Shown: positions 1 through 14,784 of the stretch, one piece after another | Layout: every line of letters begins with the position of its first letter | How positions within the stretch are numbered: position 1 is the first letter of the stretch | Origin: Litomosoides sigmodontis | Taxonomy: Eukaryota; Nematoda; Chromadorea; Rhabditida; Onchocercidae | Direction of reading: 5' to 3' | Assembly: GCA_963070105.1 (NCBI GenBank) | Contig: OY718803.1 | Location: forward strand, 211,501 to 275,500 | DNA: 64,000 nt | Notes under the pieces: model-generated | What the model was told of the DNA's origin: nothing | What the model saw: only the letters and a program-made list of their open reading frames with translations | The model's database searches: none | Made by a program: the position numbers and the translations under genes

Positions 1-2467
1 GTTTTATGCTATGGGATACTTTTCTTCGTCAGCCTTTCCGATATATTTATGATTTTCTGAATCGAAAATCGTCAAAGTTTAAAAAACTAGATAGCTGCCG
101 AATGGATCTGGCAAGCGTTTATTTCTTTAATTTTTGAGCATATTAGTGATTTTCATAAAAATTATTTTGCTTAACAAATAGAATTTCACATGCAAAATAA
201 GCAGTTTCTGCGATTTAGAACACATGGAAGGGCTCTGGCTAACCAAGAGATGTGAGATTAACAATTATGAAGTATTTTTTGTTACTTTCTGTTTATAATG
301 TACTATACTTGAAAAAAATGATTCTTGTACATGTTAGATTATATGTTAGAAATAATCTTTTTATTTCATATACATACTGATCCAATACCTTTTCGTGCAA
401 CTGGATTTTATAAAAGCTTCTTAAAGAAATGTTTTGTATTTCAGGAGTATTTCCCTTCCTGTTGTACAAAAGTTTTGCGGTTGCTACGGAATTCCGTAAG
501 ATTTGCAGAAGCTCACGATGTAAATGAGGATTTATCAAATACTTCCATTGGCCATAATTTATTCGAAGATTTTACTGAAGCAGTGTTTGAATTTCAACGG
601 CGTAAACAAACGAAACCAAAGTTCGCTATTCTGCTTTTACATCATTATATGTAATTCAATTACGGCATGGACATATTACAAATCCCAATGATTAATGCTT
701 GACAATATGAATCTCAAAGAGAAAGGATACGGGACACCATCATTTTTTTGGCATGTTAGGTTTGACGATACTGGGACTTTTGTTTCTGTGATCTTTCTAG
801 CATAAGTGCTATCTGTTGTATTAAACCAAAACTAGCTTGATTTGGGACAAACCTTTCTCATTTCGATTCTCACTCATTCCTATGATTTATTTGAAAATAT
901 TTCAGTCTTTCAGTCTTAGTAGTAAGAAATTTTTATAGTCTTCAAATTTTTTGTTTTTAAGCGTTCTCTCATTTCTGTATTTTTCAGAAAGCCGTTAAGT
1001 GTTATTGCTGAACTTCAAAAACCCGTGAATTATCCACTCGTTTGTCATCATCACGATCTTGCGATGGTGATCGAGTTGCAAGTAAGTTTACTTACTCATA
1101 AAGCCTTGCACTGGATGAAATGATCTGATGTTTCTACAATTAAATATTTTATAGCAAATTCAAATATGACACTTAAATAAGCGTGACTAATACGTATTTG
1201 TAGGATTTTTCAAGATAATAAATCTTTGATAGAATTAGCTTTCTCATTCGGCGAAATAACTTGACCTAATGAGGTAGAAAGAGGGTAGGCGTATAGTTAC
1301 TAAAATTTAAAAATTTTAGTTGTAAAATTTGTAGGTTACCCTGGAAGAATGGCCTCCAGGACCAAAATATTTATTCGATTCAGTTGGTGAACGAGCATTT
1401 TTTGAATCATTTTATGCTCACCCATTAATTCCAATGGAAAGAGTTACGGAAAGTGTCAGAGAAAGAAGGATGGATTTTCTGAAGAAATGTGTCGCACATA
1501 ATGGTTCATCAGAATTTAGCCGTAATCTGCGTTTCCATATCTATGATTTAGCTGATGATTGGACACTTAATGCTGATGAAATTAAGAGCAAGGTATGGTT
1601 TCGAGATTTTGGATTGTGTTAAAAGAGAAAAATTTGGAATATCGAAGTGTTTTCAGAGTTTTAGACTTGAAATATATTAATTTCACTGGCATTTGGAAAT
1701 CGAAAGTAAAAAATTCGTTTTTTCCTTTTTGCAGTCTTTAATACACTGTTTTCTTTGGTAGATTTCTATGATTTTAGGAAGTCGTTACTTTGTTTCAAAA
1801 AGGTCTTGACTGCGAAGCAAAAGATGTCTTAAGAGTGATGGAAAATATGGAATTTCTACCATACGAATTGTTCGACATAGCTGTTGCGCGTGTCCGAAAA
1901 TGGTTTGACACAAATGAAAAGGAGGATCTTATGATGCGTGGTTTAAGAATGTCATTTATGAATGATCGGTAGGTGGATTTCATGCAGATAATTTAAGGAA
2001 CAATTTGATTAACATTACACGGAAGTCTTACCGATAACTTTGCTTACTGTTGAAGTGATTGAAAACACTTTTTTGTGTTGCGCTCGATGGATCACTAATA
2101 TAAAAGGCATCGTGTAGATGAGGGATTGAACGTTGTGTGTTTCTTCATCTCTCAAAGATCTAAATTTTAATCGAAAATGAGTATCGAATGAGCTTCTGTT
2201 TGTGTCTCACAGACCTACATACTAATTCAGTTCTTTCAAATCAGATGAACTTTTCCACGGCATTACAATTTCTTTCTCGAAGTTTTTAGGATGATGAAAT
2301 GTATTCGTGAATCAAAAATAGAAGTTGTTCTGGTTCCACCGGATGACATTAATCAACTGATGCGTCAAGTAAGAGTATGCTTAAATCGTGTGCATCCGAA
2401 TGATCAGGCAGTTAAAATCGATCGGCTTGCTCTTGACTTCGAAAAACTGATAACAATGATTCAATAA
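1..2467 (+). CDS. rab3gap2: Rab3 GTPase-activating protein non-catalytic subunit, C-terminal part (5' end outside window)
   Basis: RAB3GAP2 pairs with the catalytic RAB3GAP1 subunit to regulate Rab3 and Rab18 at secretory and ER membranes. Exons that close in phase: 3-110 (or 116), 445-650, 988-1081, 1335-1592, 1778-1968, 2290-2467; the stop is TAA at 2465. Recognisable family segments are the WDTFL stretch in the first exon, QKPVNYPLVCHHHDL in the 988 exon (family: QKPVHYPLVEHH), and LFDSVGERAFF in the 1335 exon (family: LFDSKGKNAFF). The N-terminal beta-propeller part is left of the window. The first exon can end at a GC donor (111, GCAAGC) or a weak GT (117); both keep phase 0. The identification rests on my memory of the human protein and is strong over the middle exons; the last two exons are less conserved. 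C. elegans calls this gene rbg-2. Confidence 0.85.
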
Positions 2468-5400
2468 CTGTGTTTTCCTTCTTTTGTTGCTCATGTGCTC
2501 TTTGCTATGTTGCTTTCTGTCGTTGTGGTTTAATTCCTCTTGAAAAAAAGGACGTTGCAAGATTTCATATTTTGTACTTCTTTAAAAACAACAAATAACC
2601 TCTCCAAAAAAGTTCATGACTTACCTTGTGTATAAGTAGGCTCAAATTTTATTTCTGTAATACTTGCATGACACATTCCAGTATTCTGAACAGCTTTTGT
2701 TCCGTACTAAAAATTATCAGTCTGCTTATGAAACTACAAAATGACGTTTTTTTATTGTTTCAAGTCTAGCTTGAAAACAATGGAAATTTCTGGACCTGTG
2801 ATTTGCCAAATTTCTGAGTTTTTTCGTAAATTTTGATTTTTAATGGTTTGCAAATGCGAGTACTGCATTTGTGATTGAATACTTTTATGGGTTTTTTTTT
2901 AAGAAATGCTTAGAAATCATCATTAATTTTGTACAGTATATATTATTTTGTTGTAAATATTTGTGTGCGTGCTATCCACATTAGGATACAATTGAAAAAA
3001 ATGCCTTACGATTGTGTATTGCACGCATATCCATCTCTCCGCGTCCGACAGTTCCCATGTCGTCTGAATTTTGCGGACTCTCAAAGTGTTTTTCTGTGTA
3101 TCATTTTGGTTTCATCTGGTACATGTTTTCGTTCCATTCCATTCGTAAATGTAGATGTAGTTCATTTGCATTTGTTTTATATATCTGATACATCATGCAT
3201 CTGTAACGTTAGATCATCCACTCATCTGACTTACTGTTTGCGTGTTTTACGTTTCACAGAGAAATGTTTTATAATATGCATGTAGACGATGGTTCGAAGT
3301 TTGTTAACATCATTCATGTGTTGCGACGAATTTATATACCTGTGCGATGTTTGAAATCTCAGTTTCAAAGCTCAGTGCTCATATGTTACCATTGCGCTTT
3401 GCCCTTGGCATGGATATTTCAAATCTAACATTTGATATTTGTTGAGACATCTCGCTCTGTAAGAACCATCCTTCAACCGCTTGCTTAAAGGATATGTAAA
3501 TGTATTTGTGAGAAGTCCCACGAACTGTATATGAGATTCTTAGGTCATTTTCACTTTGGTGCGTTCCTCCCGCGGCTCTATCTCTCCAGTTGTCGACAGT
3601 TGTGATGATAAGCTACCTGTTTTGAATTTTTTATAATGAAGGCGAAATGGGGAGAGGAACGGAAAAAGAGATTCATGGTTCATTGTGCTGACTTTTAAGC
3701 CACTACAAGTAGAGAGAGTGGTGATATTGAGGCGGACAGAGAGAAAGGAGGATGAGCTGGATGTTTCGGGTCTGACTGGAAAGGATTCGGACGCAGGTTG
3801 GATGGTTTAAAACGGTGCTGTTATTTGAACACGGAAGGCCATCAGGAATGGTTGTTGACGGAGTGGGGATTTCTTCGGAAAAGTTCCATCAGTCGTGTCT
3901 GCGCCAGTCGTGTGGCCCATTCGGTGTGTTGTTCATTCGCCAGTGTTGATTCACTCCACTTGTCCGACAGCCGTGCGCACGCACGGCTACGTTCGGCTGA
4001 AAGTTTCTAAGTGAACGTCCGCCACATAATTTCATCAATCCTTTATTTCATGTCCTTACCTCACTCGCTGAGTAGGTCACTCACTCGACTTATTGATTCC
4101 ACACGAAGGTCATTGGTGTGAGGGAAGGAAGGAAGCTCGCGTGTCTGTCGTCCTTCACACAGATGCCGCTGTTGCGGACTGCTTGCTCTTCCTGGAATGG
4201 TTCACAGATGAAGTCGCAAGTGCCGCCGCCCTTCCTCGTTCAACAAGCTGAGTAATTCCGACTCATTTTCGCGCTGTTGCCTTTCCTTTCAACTGCCACT
4301 AGTTGCTCTGAGGATTGTTTTCATTTCGTCAGCTCACGCATACCTGCGTGATGAACAGAGTGTCACTGTGCATTTTTCCGTTGGTCATCTTGCTCCGTGA
4401 AATCATTTCGATTCCGTAATGTTCAGTGTGACAGCATATAGCTTAGCTGATTGATTCGTTAGTTTAATTTAAATGCGTCCGTCCGTCTGTCTGTGTCTCA
4501 GTTTATTTGCTAATGCATAAATGTGTGTGCGTATGTGAGAAGTGTTGTTTTAAGCCTGGTGGGGCTGGTTATAAGTGCACGTAGTTGATGAAGGAGGCAA
4601 TCTTTGTTTATCGTTGGTCCATTTCGAACAGCTGCAGATTTCAGGCTTCCCCAACATTTTCAGATGTTGTGTGTTGCAGTCGTCGTCTTCAAGAAATCAG
4701 GCTTAGTTTCTTTCACCTTTTTTGCTTCATTTTTTATATGATGAGGATTGTGAATGCTTAGCAGTACCAATAGTACCTCAGCTTTTTCCATCTCTTTCAC
4801 TCCCTTCTTCTCTATCTCCCATACGCACTGAAGTTCGTCTTCTTTTGTTGAATAACAAAACCTATCAGCACCTTTTTAGTTCGAAACATTTTGAAACTTA
4901 TTTTAACTTAACTGAGACCTATGAAATGGGTTCACATTTAAAGAGGAGGCTTGTCATTCTCGGATCGATCATAATTTTCCTCTCTCCACCACGTCTTGTT
5001 GTCTTTTAAGTTTCTTTGATAGGTACTTGCTGTTAAGCTTGAGTTCTGAAGCAAGTAAGAATGCTAAGAACGACATTATCATGGATATAACATCATTGAA
5101 ATTGTCTGTACATAAGTTCACTGACAGTCACAGTAAATCTACAAATTTTGAAAGCGCTTATTTCGTGCTGTCATAAGAGGAAAAGTGTGTTTTCAACAGC
5201 TGTGTATTTCTCCAAGTTAGTGCTAGAGTTCTGGAAGTGACACTATGAAAATTGTGTTCTGTTCAACACCTCGACACTACATGCGGATGGATTTCGCTGG
5301 CTACCCTCAAACTGTCTAATTATTTCATGGATAATTTGATTAATGTCCTATCAGTAATAACCTTCTTTTTCACTGTTTTATCAGAACCCAAGCTGAATAG

Positions 5401-6439
5401 CAAGTGCTTATCGAAGAAGCTTAGGAGAAAGAAATGAGGAAGAGAATGAGAGTAAAATTTTTCAGCTTTTTCTCTCATTTTTCGTTTTTCTTCTCGATAT
5501 TTCTTCGTTGACGATGCCAAGACAGTCCTTCCTCATTATTCTTCGTTAATATCCGCAATTGGTATTAAGATTCTGCTCATCGCATGCTACTGTAATTATT
5601 TTAATTACGAATTAATTTCGTCCTCGTTTTTATTCTTTCTTAAGTGTTATTACATCGTCAGTTTTGGTACAGCCGACTTCTGGAATGATTTTGATAAGTT
5701 GTCGCAGTGAAGGCGTATCTCGTGCATTATTGCGTTGATGTGGCTTTTGTAGAAAGAAGGAGGAGTGAGAAAGAGCTGGAAAATAATTGCTAACTGGTCT
5801 ACTGACTAGATGGTTGAATCATTTGCTCGTTTTTCCTGATTTTTAAGCAATCCCTTTTCATCGCTTGACATCCTGGAAGTGGTACGTGTAAATCCTTTTC
5901 ATTTTCTTTCACCTATTCCACACATTCAAGTAGTGTGTGTGAATAAATGGAACGAATAATGCTTGGTACATCAGATAGTTTTTCAGTACTTCACCAAGTC
6001 TTCCACAACTACATGTGCTTCTTGTGTGTACATAAAATACTAACGAGTGCCTTCATTCCAAAGGCAATTTCTAAGGAACTCAGTCGGCTTCTTACATATC
6101 ACTACCAGTGGCTTAGCTAGCATTTAATATTTAATATCTGATAGTTAAATAATAATGCATTATTTTCTTGATGGCAAAATTTCCAAAACGTTTCATATGT
6201 ACATGGAACGCTTTGATTAGTAATTATTTTATTTGTCATCAGTTACTTAACCACATCCATCAGCGCATGCTGGCGATTTGCAACTACCTCGCAATTTCGT
6301 GATATTTATTATTTACTACTGCATATTCTTATTTATTCATCCCATCGTGCATTTCTCCTTCTTTTTCTTAATGGACAAAGGTTTGGAATCTTTTCTAGGT
6401 TAAGTTGCAGTCATCAAGTGGTTTGTAACGTGAAAAAAG
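2468..6439. other. Intergenic region, about 4 kb, no gene seen
   Basis: It holds the presumed 3' UTR of RAB3GAP2 and the promoter/5' UTR of the REEP5-like gene. The part from about 3500 to 4700 is noticeably less AT-rich than its surroundings and pyrimidine-rich, which may mark a promoter or 5' UTR. Short open frames (for example 2929-3285, 3798-4010, 4722-5009) show no family resemblance or splice-phase logic. Confidence 0.5.
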
Positions 6440-8909
<2,470 letters not shown>

Positions 8910-10368
8910 TATTTTTTCCTTCTTTTCTCGGGTTTTTCGTATTAAAATTAAAAGAAATAAAAGTGGAAAAAAGTGATCATGGGTATATAAAACAATACGT
9001 TCTGAAAACACTTTGGAAAATATTGAGGACCGTAATTTCGTACGAGATTACTCTATTGATTCTAAGGCCTTAGTCAAAGTTTTAAAACAGAAAGTCTACC
9101 TTCAACATAGAAAGGGATGGAACAAAAGTCTCATTTTTTAGCAGTACGCCAAGAATTTGAGGCGCATGTGAAACCGAATTAAGATCAAGTGAAGTTGAAC
9201 GTGCATTACACAATCATTGCAGTTAAGTGTGAAAGGCTCAGCAGGCATAAAAAATAAGGTCGGACAATCTGGTCGATGAACGGTTTAATTGAATTGTGAA
9301 ATTATCTCTAAATTTTTTACAAGAAGCTTGTTTTGTCTATGCTGTCAAAAAAAAAGGAAGAATCTCTCAAGTTACTAATTTTGCTTTCTTCTCATTCTTC
9401 CTGTTATCGTCTCTTTATCTTTAATTGGGTGAACGCTTAGTCAGGACTTTCGTTTGTTAACATTTTTTTACTTTGATTTTCTTCTTACATTTCGCTCTTC
9501 CTTTTTAGCGCATTTTCTTACCAATACAAAGTATTATACTTCATTTCTTTCTCTAAAATGTTTATTATATTGCTTCTCATTAAAATTTACCAAAGTACTG
9601 TAGCTTTTGCTTTGGTTAAAAATTAACTTGAATGAAATTGCTTATCGCTTACACGTTCCTTTTCTTATCTTTTGGTTACTTCCATTCGTTTTCTCATACT
9701 AATGGAGAATACAGCGATATAGCTGTTCATTCCAAAAGGTAACGCTTGTAGTCAAATATTTGTGACCCATTGGCCGTGCTTATCACTCAGAAACTTATGG
9801 CCCGCAAATAGACCGAAAACTCACTTTTGGTGCATGATCGGATTGTATTCGATGATAACATAAACGTAGTAAATTAAGGAGCTTTGGGAAGAATTTCCGA
9901 ACGGAGAGAATAAGGTAAAATGCATGCCTTTAACCTTATTTAGTTCAGCAAGTAAAATTTAGAAAAACATCGAAAATTCAAAAGATTTTTATAAATAATG
10001 CTAGTAACAAATAAAAATCAGAAAAACTTTCAAAATTCAAAAGCTAAATTTTTACAAATACTGAAAATAATGGTGATGAACACAAACCACAATATTCTGA
10101 TATTCACAAACTATAATATTCGATGGAAGGTGTACACTTGTAGCATAATTCCAGGCAGTACTACCTAATACTAATATCAAAGAAAAAATTAAAGGCGATT
10201 TCTGAAATCATTCTTCGTTTGTAACTTTCAATCGAGAACTACATCACAAACAATAAAACAATCCAAAGCTGAACTAAATCAACTCCAAAGGATCACTGTT
10301 GACACCAGTTCATGAGATCGCAAAAACCTGTGATGAATTTTAACTAAAGCCAATGTGGGCAGGGTAAA
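8910..10368. other. Intergenic region between converging genes, nothing recognised
   Basis: The REEP5-like gene and the CFDP1 gene converge here. Sequence is AT-rich with homopolymer runs and presumably contains both 3' UTRs. A possible extra REEP5 exon near 9715-9738 (after ATACAG, before GTAACG) would add only a stop codon after two residues. Confidence 0.5.
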
Positions 10369-12019
10369 TTACTTCTTTTTACGAGCAGCGTTGCGAGCGT
10401 CACGTTCCATTTCAAATTGTCGATAATCTGTTCGAGATAAAAACTCTACACGATCAACATATCCTTGTTTGCCTCGGTTATGACTAATTAGTTCTTCCTA
10501 TAATTTTAATTTCAATGACCGTTCCAGAATTTGTATTCGGTTTCATCAAGTTTCATATGATAGAATTAAGACCCAACAAAATTTGAAAACTAGAAACGTG
10601 GTTACAAATGTTCCTGGATAGGGCAACCATAAAAAACCAAGTAATGAAGTGGGAACCTGAATTCCTGTTTCGGTTTTAAAAGCTCCCCAATCCTGGGCTG
10701 TTCTTTCGAGCACGCTCATTTTTGATTTTTTTGACAAGGCACTAATTGTGGCTGTTAATCCATCGAAAGCCTTTCTCCTAAATGTTTATTAACAGTCAGA
10801 CGTAACTTTTTGTGGTCTCACTCATTTATGTGTAAATACTAACTTTTCGCGCTGTGCCAATCCAGATGCCTTTCCTCTCTCACAAAATTCTGGTTTGCTG
10901 TTCAACCTGAAATTAGAACCAGAATGATAGGCGCGGTTAAAGTGTAAATAAGACTGAAAAAACCAATATCGTTAAAAGGAATCCGATGATGTCATAACAA
11001 AGATGATTTACACAAACGCCGTTGTCCCAGCACCGTGAGACCTCAACTAAACCAAACCTTCCAAATACCCAGCTAATCCATGGATGTGGCTATTTAATTT
11101 AAATCGATTGCTATAAATAAAATTAACATTAGAAAAGGAACGTACAAAACACCTCCCTCATCCGACACGCCACCGAAAATATCGTCAGCAGTTTGTGCTG
11201 CTAATTTCGGAATTTCATCCATACTCTTCGTTATTTGTTTACCATCAGCAATGAAACTAAATTTTAAGCACTTATATATGACAATAACAAATCGTGTATC
11301 CTTTCTACTGCACCCTGAATTTTTCAAGCTGTGTTATTTCTAGGAACCTTACACAGGTAATGCTTGGCCAGTTGACGATTTTGGCCTCGCATCGTTTCCG
11401 CCGATGAATTCTTCAAACAAGGACTTCAATCTTCGCTGTCGCTCATCTTCGGTTTCCTCCGACTCATTTGTATCACTTAAAATAGTACATTATAAAAAAC
11501 TTGCTAGGGAGAATCGTATTTGGCTGTTGTTACTAATTAAAAATCTAATAGTTAACATCACAGCTGTCCGTGGTACCAAAGATAATAGCAAAGGAAAAGG
11601 AAGTGAAAAGATCGGACATCATAAATTTCCAAAAATTTTTTGAACGGCTATATTGTCACTGAATTATATTTGCTTATAGATATATCCAGATCATTGGGAT
11701 ACTCGTGGATTGGGATACTAGATTGGGCAATGGGATATTCGTAGATTGGGATACTAGATTGGGCATTGGGATATTCGTAGATGTTCAGGGAAAAGGCATA
11801 TGAATACCATTTATATCAGCCGACATATCATTTACAAGTTAAAATTTTAATTGCTTGCTTTGATTCCTGTAATGCTGCCACCACAGTACTGCTCACCACG
11901 CTGTCATCATCACCACTTTCGTTTTGTTCATCATCAACATCCTCTTCGGGACCCGAGGGTACATAATCTTCATCATCTTCTGAACCATTCTCCTCCTCTT
12001 CCTCGTCGTTCCGAAACAT
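10369..12019 (-). CDS. cfdp1: Craniofacial development protein 1 / BCNT, SWC5-type chromatin remodelling subunit
   Basis: BCNT/SWC5 is a subunit of SRCAP/SWR1 complexes that exchange H2A.Z into nucleosomes. Exons in transcript order: 12019-11859, 11475-11353, 11256-11153, 11041-11014, 10906-10844, 10777-10657, 10497-10369; they sum to 729 nt, 242 aa. The N-terminus is acidic and contains the family motif [11 protein letters not shown] (about residues 14-24). The C-terminal BCNT-C domain is clear: [20 protein letters not shown], then HNRGKQGY, a VEFL box and [14 protein letters not shown]. The first intron closes in phase only with a GC donor (11858-11857, GCAAGC). The 28-nt exon at 11041-11014 is the least certain part. 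The gene is divergent from SPCS1. Identification is secure from the C-terminal domain; the middle is poorly conserved in the family. Confidence 0.88.
11693..11780. repeat. 36-bp minisatellite in the first CFDP1 intron
   Basis: Two 36-bp units (11709-11744 and 11745-11780) differ at one base and are preceded by a partial unit at 11693-11708. The unit is built on the shorter motif ATTGGGATACT/ATTGGGCA, so it looks like a two-level repeat. Confidence 0.85.
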
Positions 12020-13107
12020 TAGCCAAGAAATATGCATAAAATACAACTGCATCATAAATTTAGCCTTTTAAAAGATAAGACAAAAAATACAGTTTTTTAG
12101 TACAGTCTACCACGTCTTAGAAATAATTAAAGTCCTAAACCACATACATGAAACAGCCCTCTACGTAACACAAGTCCCTGAACAGCGTGAGGACACACCA
12201 AACAATCCCATGTAGCTGGCGAGCGGTGCATGGAGTCAATGCGAATTTTATAGGTCAAAATTCGGTCTGCTATGGGTTTTCGTAGAAGACCGGTCAGAAG
12301 GATGCGCCGGTTGGTCTGGGGAATCATAAGGTTGAAGTTGAGGTAAGTGGTGTCGCTTTGTTTGCACGGGGATGTCGTTGATGTGATTATATTATATCTC
12401 ATTGAATTTGTGGGTAAATTTGTTGAAGCTTCAAATTTCCTAATGAAATTTGAGGTTGGCTCAAAATTTGGAATGTTATTTGATCAATGACCAAATCAGT
12501 CATCTGGAGCTTGAATATTGTTGGTAAATGTGGAAGGATTTTTTTACAGTGGAAATATGCTTTACTGCTGGATAATTTTCTTTATAGTTTTTGAAGTTAA
12601 CGTGTTCTATTTTGATTCTTCAAAGCAATTTCTGTATAAATGCAAAGCAATTTCTGTATAAATGAATGAATGGTGAAAAAATCAATTTTGTGGATTTTTT
12701 CGTTTAAAATCCATTTGGGTATATTTTTGAGATAGCTTTAATAAACATTATATAGACTCAATCTTTTACAGTTTTAATGATTCCCTCTTGCAGTTAGCTT
12801 TTATTACCTTTATACTACATTTATTGTGTATTACTACGCTTTTTGGAGTGTAATGCATGCTTTAATTACACGTCGCAATTTCTTTCTACATTGTATAATA
12901 CCACTTACTACACATAATTCGTCATCGCCATGATAACAGTAACAATGTTAACTTTAAATTTTCGTTCGCCGATTTTTCAATAAGATTCGGGAAACAGCTG
13001 TATCGGTTCTGTTTCATTTTTTTATTATCGTTTCAACTTTTATAATGAGCGGTGTGTAGTTACGGCATAAATAGGTTGGTAATATATGAATTTAAGATAG
13101 TGGAAAA
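12020..13107. other. Divergent CFDP1/SPCS1 promoter region
   Basis: The 1.1-kb interval lies between the start codons of two genes read outward. It includes an orphan minus-strand open frame at 12127-12402 (91 codons, less AT-rich than the surroundings, no family recognised) and a tandem pair of 22-bp units at 12621-12664. No TATA-like or other motif stands out beyond the AT-rich background. Confidence 0.45.
12621..12664. repeat. Tandem 22-bp duplication
   Basis: The unit beginning CAAAGCAATTTCTG occurs exactly twice in a row, at 12621-12642 and 12643-12664. Confidence 0.85.
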
Positions 13108-14065
13108 ATGGATGGACTCATACAAATGTTACCATCATCGTTTAGAAAATTTTCCACATATATTGATTTTGTTGGACAACGGAAAGCGGAACGAATTTTT
13201 CAAGTAATATTTAATAATAATTTTATTTAATGGAACACTTCTTCGTAAGTTAAAGAAATCCATTGGGTAATATTTCTTCAGATACTTAGATGACCTTTGT
13301 TTATAGTTCTTTTGAGAATTCGGTAAAGTTCACAATTGTAAATTGTACCAGAATAGCGCGTAATTTTCCTGTGCATAACTTTTTTCTAATGCCATACTTT
13401 ATGTAGTGGGAATAAAAAAATATGATGGGAGTAATATAATTGAAAGAGAAATGGGATCACTGGATCACTTCAGAATTTCTTAAATTTGGTCATTTTGTAA
13501 TTGTAAAGAATTTCTTAAATTTGGTCATTTTGTATTTGTTATTGTAACCTGCAGATTTCATTGGTAAGTGTACTGAATTATTATTTTCGACGTTTTTAAG
13601 TTTGACGAAATCACCGTCTATAGGTGATACTGGTGCTAACGGCATTGATTGGTTATGGTATTGGTTATGTTACTCAACAGCTGTCGTACGCTATCTACAC
13701 GTTATGTAGTGGCTTTATTCTGTCGTGTATTCTCGTTGTACCACCATGGCCATATTTGAGACGTAATCCAATACATGTGAGTTTCTCGCACTCTTGTCTA
13801 CCAGATATAATAGGTCGAACGCCTATCTGTTCTAATCATTATCCTGCTTTTAAAATTGTTTTGTTTCTGCATCTACTATTAATTCTTCAAATTTAAAATT
13901 TTTTCCATTTTGAAATGAGTTTCTTGTTTTCCAAATATTTCGTCTCCAGTTTTTATCCATTCTTTTCGATTTTACTATTTTAAATCTTGATCAGCGAATT
14001 TGCAGTGGCAGCCCGTTCAAACGACTGTGCAACCGTTTCCGAAAGAGAAAAAGAAGACAAAATAA
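13108..14065 (+). CDS. spcs1: Signal peptidase complex subunit 1 (SPC12)
   Basis: SPCS1 is a small non-catalytic subunit of the ER signal peptidase complex; it helps prevent cleavage of membrane proteins. Exons 13108-13203, 13624-13776 and 14006-14065 are all phase 0 and give 102 aa, the same length as human SPCS1. Visible family features are the N-terminal IDFVGQRKAE (family DYKGQKLAE), two membrane segments (about residues 33-53 and 58-77) separated by a short loop, and the PPWPYLRRNPIHWQPVQ segment (family PPWPIYRRHPLKWLPVQ), ending in a lysine-rich cytosolic tail. Translation starts 12 bp after an ATTTAAG acceptor, compatible with trans-splicing. AATAAA overlaps the stop codon, with a second AATAAA near 14139. 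Confidence 0.96.
13472..13541. repeat. Tandem 35-bp duplication in the first SPCS1 intron
   Basis: The unit at 13472-13506 is repeated almost exactly at 13507-13541; the common core is AGAATTTCTTAAATTTGG followed by TCATTTTGTA. Confidence 0.85.
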
Positions 14066-14781
14066 ATGAGACCTTCGTATCTGTTTTTGTACTAACTTGT
14101 ATTTTGTTCTTCATCTTTTTTTTTTTGGAAAAAAGGCAATAAAATTCGCTTCCTCCAACTTTGTGATTTATTAATATCGGTTTTCTTATAGCCTAACCAC
14201 TTGGCTTCATATACTTATTCTCAAACTGAATTTACTCTGATACGAAGCTGTGATACTAAGTATAGGATCACTATAAGATTAAGTATAGGATCACTGTATA
14301 TATATACACTTTATGATAGTGGAAATTATGATGAGAGTGTTAGCGAAAGAATTCAGACTATTAGCATCACTTGAAAATATCATTGAACTTGGTCATTTTG
14401 TTGATGAACATATATAGTGAACTGTGAACATAGCTAACATATATGAACAACTATAGTGAATATATATGAACATATACTGTGTATAGTGTCTTGATTCTTC
14501 ATAAGAACTCCGATATCTTAAAACCGCATATTTTGATAGCTTGGTTATTCCTCAGCTTTCTGTTCGAAGGAATCCAGAAAACGACCTTGTTCTAGAGACA
14601 GTTGCATGTCGTGTGAAGGCGATTTTGAATTTTGTTTTAATTTGTTTTCTTTTGTCAAGTGAATTAAAGATCTTTAACATAATCTCTTCACTTGATTCAA
14701 TTATTTAAATATAGTTGTATGCAACACTAATTGAAAAGTCACTCATCATTCGTTGCAGGATATACATATATATATATATAT
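14066..14781. other. SPCS1-Lon intergenic region with short repeats
   Basis: The 0.7-kb segment holds the SPCS1 3' end, a partial duplication of AGTATAGGATCACT at 14258-14297, several ATATATGAACA-type repeats near 14405-14475, and a TTGCAG acceptor at 14754-14759 that would be the trans-splice site for the Lon mRNA. No gene is seen. Confidence 0.5.
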
Positions 14782-14784
14782 ATG
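14763..14784. repeat. (TA)n microsatellite abutting the Lon start codon
   Basis: An alternating TA tract (preceded by GATATACA) runs directly into the ATG of the Lon gene at 14782-14784; the A and T of the start codon are part of the tract. Confidence 0.85.

Noticed and set aside
2929..3285. 118-codon plus-strand frame after RAB3GAP2
   Set aside because: Starts at a non-ATG codon, has amino-acid composition of random AT-rich DNA, and no homology recognised.
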